The notes beneath the pieces were generated by a model, which did not search any database, was not told where the DNA came from, and worked only from the letters and a program-made list of their open reading frames with translations. Shown piece by piece: positions 59,553-64,000 of a stretch of 64,000 bases of DNA. Positions within the stretch are counted from its first letter, which is position 1, and each line of letters starts with the position of its first letter. Position numbers and translations under genes: made by a program. This DNA is from Rhizopus sp. PT2906 (Eukaryota > Mucoromycota > Mucoromycetes > Mucorales > Rhizopodaceae): positions 176,236 to 240,235 of the forward strand of contig JAMYHX010000012.1 in assembly GCA_025529335.1 (NCBI GenBank), in the 5' to 3' direction.

Positions 59553-61217
59553 CGGTGCTTCCGGTACCAATTGGTCACTTTTTTGAAAATTTGGTCGCCC
59601 AAAAATACTAAAAATAGAGCTTCAATTGGTCACTTTTTTGACTCTCAATTGGTTGCTTTTTCGAATCTCAATCGGCCACTTATTTGGACTTCATTTGGTT
59701 AATTTTTTGAACATCATTTGGTTATCTCGCCTTTACTTCAGACTTGAGATGGCATCTGATTTGAGATTCTATAACGAAGATGGCCAAGGACACATCTACG
59801 ATGAAGATGGAAGAGAGGCTATGGCAGTTGATGAGATTCCTTCATTTCGCCTTACAAAGCTGAAGACCCTTCAAAAGTTCATAAAACATACAGAGGTTGA
59901 TATGTCTGGTCTTTCCGAAGGCCATGACACCACCATGAAGGATGCACCAGAGAAGAAAGATAGAGCTACGGAGTATACGAAATATACTCCTTATCAACGA
60001 GAGGCTTACATACATTACGCTTTCGAGAAAGGCTTGACTCATGATGAATCTTGCAGACTTGCAAATGTCAACAAGTACACAGCTCGAAAATGGAGGGCTG
60101 AATACAAGTCCAACCCTGATGCTGGTGTTCCTGAAAAGAAGACAAACAAGACAGGAAAGCAGCGTATATCGCAGCTAAACGAGCAACATAAAGACATCTT
60201 GATACGCTTCTATGACGAAAAGCCTACAGCAACTATTCAGGATGGCGTGGAGGCACTCACCAATAGCTTTGAAGGATTGACAATCAAGAAGACGCGAGTT
60301 GCTGAATTCATGAAGAATGAATGTAACTTTAGCTTGAAGAGTATCACTCGCCATCCAGTTCAACGAAACAGTACCAAGACTGTCGAGGCTAGGGCGGCTT
60401 GGGTTGCTGAATGGGTTGCTGAATGGGTTGCAAAGGGAATCGACTACCACAACAATTGCATATTTGTTGATGAATCTGGCTTCAACGTCAACATGACTCG
60501 AGGCAGAGCCTGGTCAAAGAAAGGAGAGCCAGCTATTGAAGAAACGCCATCTACAAAAGCAGTATCAAAGACTGCTCTCGGCGCTGTATCGTCTGCTGGC
60601 GTTGTCAATGTAAGTATCGGAGAAGCTGGCAATGTGAAGAGGAGAAAAGTAGCTGGTGCTACGAAAAGAAAGGCTCCAGAAGATCGGCTCAACTTGCCCA
60701 AGGGTACTACTGGCAACCATTTCATGCAGTTTGTTGTGGATACGATGGATATTATGGATCAGTTTCCAGAAATGAGGGGCTATCACATTGTCATGGATAA
60801 CGCTCCCATCCACGTCCATAACATCGTTGATCCCATTATAATCCGTCGTGGATATATACCTGTGTATCTTCCGCCTTACTCACCCGAACTAAATCCAATT
60901 GAGCAATTTTGGAAGGATCTTAAGGACTATGTTAAGAGAGATAAACTTAAAGATAATGAGACTCTTACTTCGCGAATGATGGATGCTTGTGAGAAGGTAC
61001 CGCTTCAGAACATACGAAACTACATTCAGCATTCCATAAATACTTTTCCCAAGTGTTTGAATAAAGAGCCTATCTAAGAAGGAGCAGCGTCTCTATTGTA
61101 TGACCAAATGATGTTCAAAAAATTAACCAAATGAAGTCCAAATAAGTGACCGATTGAGAGTCGAAAAAACAACCAATTGAGAGTCAAAAAAGTGACCAAT
61201 TGGTACCGGAAGCATTG
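59553..61217 (+). mobile_element. IS630-Tc1-mariner superfamily element with long TIRs and TA duplication
   Basis: The left end (from 59553) and the right end (to 61217, reverse complement) share TGCTTCCGGTACCAATTGGT followed by CACTTTTTTGA. They then share a series of AATTGGTTG/TCGGTCACTTATTTGGAC words over about 110 bp. TA dinucleotides flank both ends (59551-59552 and 61218-61219), the target duplication expected of this superfamily. The left TIR has about 51 extra bp, bounded by a direct repeat of CAATTGGTCACTTTTTTGA. It contains one intact transposase gene. High end identity and an open frame suggest recent insertion. Confidence 0.9.
59749..61077 (+). CDS. DDE transposase, apparently intact (442 aa)
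   Basis: It catalyses cut-and-paste transposition. Starting at MASDLRFYNEDGQGHIYDED, an acidic N-terminal part precedes an HTH (YQREAYIHYAFEKGLTHDES, then ARKWRAEY). A linker with ATIQDGVEAL follows. The DDE triad appears as FVDESGFN, VMDNAPIHVH and PELNPIEQFW, in correct order with about 34 residues between the second Asp and Glu. A short tandem WVAEWVAEW repeat (15-bp unit, 60402-60431) sits before the first Asp. A nuclear-type basic patch (KRRKVAGATKRK) lies mid-protein. No stop or frameshift is visible. A longer frame back to 59626 overlaps the TIR and is unlikely to be the start. Confidence 0.92.
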   Translation: MASDLRFYNEDGQGHIYDEDGREAMAVDEIPSFRLTKLKTLQKFIKHTEVDMSGLSEGHDTTMKDAPEKKDRATEYTKYTPYQREAYIHYAFEKGLTHDESCRLANVNKYTARKWRAEYKSNPDAGVPEKKTNKTGKQRISQLNEQHKDILIRFYDEKPTATIQDGVEALTNSFEGLTIKKTRVAEFMKNECNFSLKSITRHPVQRNSTKTVEARAAWVAEWVAEWVAKGIDYHNNCIFVDESGFNVNMTRGRAWSKKGEPAIEETPSTKAVSKTALGAVSSAGVVNVSIGEAGNVKRRKVAGATKRKAPEDRLNLPKGTTGNHFMQFVVDTMDIMDQFPEMRGYHIVMDNAPIHVHNIVDPIIIRRGYIPVYLPPYSPELNPIEQFWKDLKDYVKRDKLKDNETLTSRMMDACEKVPLQNIRNYIQHSINTFPKCLNKEPI

Positions 61218-61219
61218 TA

Positions 61220-61608
61220 CATAAGTTCAGGAACTGTTACTGGTCACTATATCAGTTTCTTAAAAACTACACTCGATGAAATGGACAAACATCCACATAT
61301 GAAAGGCCACTATATTGTTATGGATAATGCACCCATTCACACACATGAAAACATAAAGAAGTATATTTGAGTATCGAGGATATAAATGTGTGTATCTTCC
61401 TACTTACTCTCCAGAGCTTAATCCAATTGAACAATTCTGGGCAGTGGCAAAAAGTAAGGTTAAGCGTCATAGGTTTTTGCAGGAAGACACTTTGCCCAAG
61501 AGGATTACAGAAGCCTGTAACAGTGTGAAGCAAAGTCATTTCAAAGGTTTCGTCTCGCATTCTTACCAGTGTTGGGACAAATGTCGAAACAGACAATCTA
61601 TGTAATGA
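61220..61608 (+). pseudogene. decayed transposase C-terminal half, same superfamily
   Basis: Immediately right of the intact element, the plus strand reads GTVTGHYISFLKTTLDEMDK, then YIVMDNAPIHTHENIKKYI, a frameshift, GYKCVYLPTYSPELNPIEQF, and a C-terminal tail. This is the second Asp to Glu part of a related but clearly diverged transposase (about 50 percent similar by eye). The first half is missing, so only half of an older element survives at the insertion site. Confidence 0.85.
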
Positions 61609-61661
61609 CCCAAACGAATGTGCGATTAGGGGAAAACGGTAAGTGCAATCAGAAAAAAAAA

Positions 61662-61743
61662 GGCTATCCAAAACTGCCAGCCAAAAAAAAAAGGCTATCC
61701 AAAACTGCCAGCCAAAAAAAAAAGGCTATCCAAAACTGCCAGC

Positions 61744-61744
<1 letters not shown>
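61662..61744 (+). repeat. 31-bp tandem array, left arm (3 copies)
   Basis: GGCTATCCAAAACTGCCAGC plus C (21 nt) followed by A10 is repeated at 61662, 61693 and 61724. The last unit runs into an A-run of about 41 nt (61745-61786). The same unit occurs in inverted orientation at 63930-64000. Confidence 0.95.

Positions 61745-61786
<42 letters not shown>
61745..61786. repeat. poly-A tract, about 41 nt
   Basis: An uninterrupted A-run terminates the left tandem array, probably an expanded spacer of the same unit. Confidence 0.9.
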
Positions 61787-61788
<2 letters not shown>

Positions 61789-61869
61789 AAATATCGTGAA
61801 ACGAAAAAGGACTCATTTGAGTAGTATACTTTAATAAAAATGTATGGGAATCAAGTAGGATGAGAGGTA

Positions 61870-63875
61870 TCAATGATTGTGGTGACTGGTACTTGCTTTT
61901 CTTTTGCGGTTGGTTTGGATATCCATAATTGTTGCTATTTCATTGTCGGAAAGGGCTGGCATAAGTGATGATTGTTGATCCGTTTTCTGGTCGACACACA
62001 AGCTCCAGAAGGCTGAGGAAACGATTGCCAATTGGTCGGCTTGTACGATGAAAAGTGGAAGTTCTTTCAAAGACATTGGCAATTGAATATGGGCAATTTC
62101 GACCATTGGATAGAAGCCATTCCTTGTACCATCAGTCAAATAGAATGTTGCGTGATGTCCTTATTCAACGTGATGATAATTAAAGAAAGAGTGTTAATGT
62201 CTCTTTTTTGCATTCAAAATAAAAAAACCAGAAAAACTTACCAACGACAAGAAACGACAGGACAAATTTGCTACGATAAGTGTCAATGGCGTTCTTTGCT
62301 AAAAGTGCCAATCGCACTAAGTCTTTTCCGACTAGCTTGTGATTCAGCGCCTGGGATGCCGGTTTCACTTCTCCATATCCTACAGTTTGCCCGATCTCCG
62401 TGCCTATCACCATGCTGATTGTAGAATCAGGTCTGGCTAGTAATAATGACATCTCACTGGATTTGCACTCATCATTGGCAACAGAAGTCCTAAAGTACGC
62501 GAAAATGACAAAAAAAATTGAGCACAAGTTTGACTGAAATATTTCTTTTCATACCACCGAAACACGACGTGCTTCATGAGGTTTTCCAACAATGGATTGA
62601 TAGCCGCAGTGGTATATCTTGTAATCAACTCCAGTTCATCAACCTTCTGACTGATTGGCTCCAAAGGTAATTGTTCAAGTCTACGGGCAAATGTTAATTG
62701 AAATATAATGAATAAACGCTATGACTTGAGTTCTTCCTTATTCGCCCTTACAGATTTCGAAAGCAAAATAGTATCCTGTTGTGGACATCGTTGCTGGCAA
62801 CCATAAGAGCCATCAATTTTTGAGAATCCTGGAACTCTGTAATTTTCTTTCTGATGCAATTCTACATAAATGATAAATCAGTTACAGCCATTTCTTCACT
62901 TTCTTGATTATACCTTCACGATTTTTTCAGCATCAAGTCGAGTATATTGATCAAATTCGTACGACCGAATGCCATATTCTTCCAGCAAATATTCAATAAG
63001 GCCTTCGCATATTTCACGTCCTATGAACTGGTGAAGGTCACTGTTGGTGCGGCATGGTTTTAGCAAGAGGATCGATGACAACGCCAAGACGTGCTGGACA
63101 TGGGATTCGTACGTCAAGAGACGCGGTTTGTCAATGATCGTTTTCACATAATGGCGAAATTCGTGAAATCCCTTGGTAATGTCGATGTTCTGAAAGACAA
63201 GATGGTCATTGTCTGGTAACAAAAAAGTCCAGCCTAACTTGATGATATCCTCAGGTGCAGTAATGATCCTAAAACAAATAAAATTTAGAAAACCAAATCA
63301 TTAGGTGCTTACAACCTTGGGCCGAATGCGTCAGGTCAAGTCGTTTGGTCATCGGACTTAGAAAAATGTGTGCCCAAATATAGACACTGGGTCATGACCT
63401 GACGATTTGTAGGGTCAACGAGCTCTTCCTCACCACCCATCTTCGGAAAAGTGACTGTTGCTCTTGACCTTTGACCGAACGACCTGACGCATTCGGTCCA
63501 AGGTTGTGAGCACCTATTGTCATACTAAATATTTCATTACCCATTTTCAGGTTGAGATGCTATGACATGGTTCAAGTCACAATGCTTTCGCAGTTCTTCT
63601 TTCTCAGTGAAGGTCTCCTTGCAAGAGACACAGCCATAATGAATCACGATGGAGTAGCCAAGTCGTTCATACTTTTGAGCATTCGCTTGACTGTACACGC
63701 CAAAATTACGGTTACCAGAGGGAAGACGTTCCACTTTTTTCTGATGAATGGCAACGATATGGTTCACGGCTTTTTGATTCGACTGATACAACTTGTCGCA
63801 ATAAGGACATGATTTTTTCAACAAAATAACGGTATTTCGTTCGTTGCTGCGATTTACAATATCACTAGATGACAT
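61870..63875 (-). CDS. C2H2 zinc-finger protein with putative PD-(D/E)XK nuclease-like C-terminus
   Basis: Six exons: 63875-63541, 63268-62914, 62861-62752, 62680-62555, 62489-62242 and 62159-61870 (487 aa, exact frame). The N-terminus carries C2H2-like fingers: SCPYCDKLYQSNQKAVNHIV...H and GCVSCKETFTEKEELRKHCD...H. The middle is helical. The C-terminal part holds RPDSTI, 18 residues, then EVKPA, the spacing of a PD-(D/E)XK core. It then continues KDLVRLALLAKNAID, VLSFLVVGHHATFYLT and a strand-rich end with a basic KRKRKASTSHH tail. The broken ORF at 11.7-12.5 kb shows the same D-x18-EVK. Intron 1 contains a 213-bp MITE-like palindrome. The gene lies between inverted 31-bp arrays. I know of no named function; nuclease is inference. 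Confidence 0.75.
63303..63515. mobile_element. MITE-like element in intron 1 of the zinc-finger gene
   Basis: About 50 bp at each end are inverted copies (AGGTGCT(T/C)ACAACCTTGG then GCCGAATGCGTCAGGTC and so on). They enclose about 110 bp of unrelated sequence with no ORF. ATT trinucleotides at 63300-63302 and 63516-63518 fit a 3-bp target duplication. It lies wholly within the intron between 63540 and 63269. Confidence 0.85.
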
Positions 63876-63929
63876 AGTTTTTTGTATCTGTGGGGGGAAC
63901 GAACAAAAGAAAAAACAATCTACTTTTTT

Positions 63930-64000
63930 GGCTGGCAGTTTTGGATAGCCTTTTTTTTTTGGCTGGCAGTTTTGGATAGCCTTTTTTTTTTGGCTGGCAG
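63930..64000 (-). repeat. 31-bp tandem array, right arm (inverted, runs off window)
   Basis: Two complete copies of GGCTGGCAGTTTTGGATAGC plus C (63930-63950, 63961-63981) and a partial third, each separated by T10. They are exact inverted counterparts of the units at 61662-61744. The array continues past the end. Confidence 0.95.

Noticed and set aside
59626..59748. Transposase starting at the upstream Met
   Set aside because: That segment is TIR sequence shared with the non-coding right end.
60444..60819. Minus-strand frames within the transposase gene
   Set aside because: Shadows of the transposase coding sequence.
61662..64000. Regular 31-bp repeat units as a CRISPR-like array
   Set aside because: The spacers are homopolymer A/T runs of constant length, the genome is eukaryotic, and no Cas gene is present.

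Overview
The window looks like nuclear DNA of an early-diverging filamentous fungus, most likely Mucoromycota (a Mucor/Rhizopus/Parasitella-like member of the Mucorales). The evidence is AT-rich DNA, many introns of about 45-75 nt with GT-AG and some GC-AG ends, small Cys-rich secreted proteins, and several decayed copies of multi-copy ORFs. The species is an inference; no marker sequence fixes it. All gene models were built by hand from splice signals. For most genes the summed exon length is an exact multiple of three, which I used as a check.

Layout. 1-9250 has no gene I can support: AT-rich DNA, LTR-like remnants and three diverged direct repeats. A tRNA-Tyr with intron follows at 9263-9346 (-). 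10.1-12.5 kb holds a LINE reverse-transcriptase relic and a broken PD-(D/E)XK-like ORF. 13.5-31.0 kb is gene-dense: inositol monophosphatase, a secreted/TM surface protein, a tiny Cys-rich secreted protein, AP180/CALM clathrin adaptor, complex I 30-kDa subunit, a small TM protein, a bHLH factor, C-4 sterol methyl oxidase ERG25, a PAQR/Izh receptor, a SAP-domain kinase and an RNPS1-like SR protein. 31.6-35.3 kb is a graveyard: decayed repeat-family ORFs, a thioredoxin-like pseudogene, a transposase relic and a dispersed repeat. 36-46.8 kb carries an SREBP-type factor, a second Cys-rich secreted protein, a peroxisomal Pcs60-type acyl/oxalyl-CoA synthetase, a small hypothetical protein, an Srk1/Rck2 kinase and another hypothetical protein. 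47-49.5 kb is repeat and intergenic DNA. 49.5-58.5 kb carries a Kin4-like kinase, a Zn2Cys6 factor, Pus4/TruB, a small coiled-coil protein and a pterin carbinolamine dehydratase. 59.5-64 kb is mobile: an apparently intact IS630-Tc1-mariner element with long TIRs and a TA duplication, a decayed relative next to it, and a zinc-finger plus nuclease-like gene framed by inverted 31-bp tandem arrays.

Functional links. A sterol theme runs through the window: ERG25 (a known SREBP target in other fungi), an Izh-type PAQR protein and an SREBP homologue. There are three kinases: SAP-TKL-like, Srk1/Rck2-like and Kin4-like.

Most unusual observations: a 5-nt microexon in the SAP kinase, a 7-nt microexon that encodes one cysteine of a zinc cluster, a start codon split by an intron in the RNPS1-like gene, and the cassette at 61.66-64 kb. 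That cassette combines inverted tandem arrays, a C2H2 plus putative PD-(D/E)XK protein and a MITE inside an intron. The nuclease-like motif has a decayed relative with identical spacing at 12 kb.
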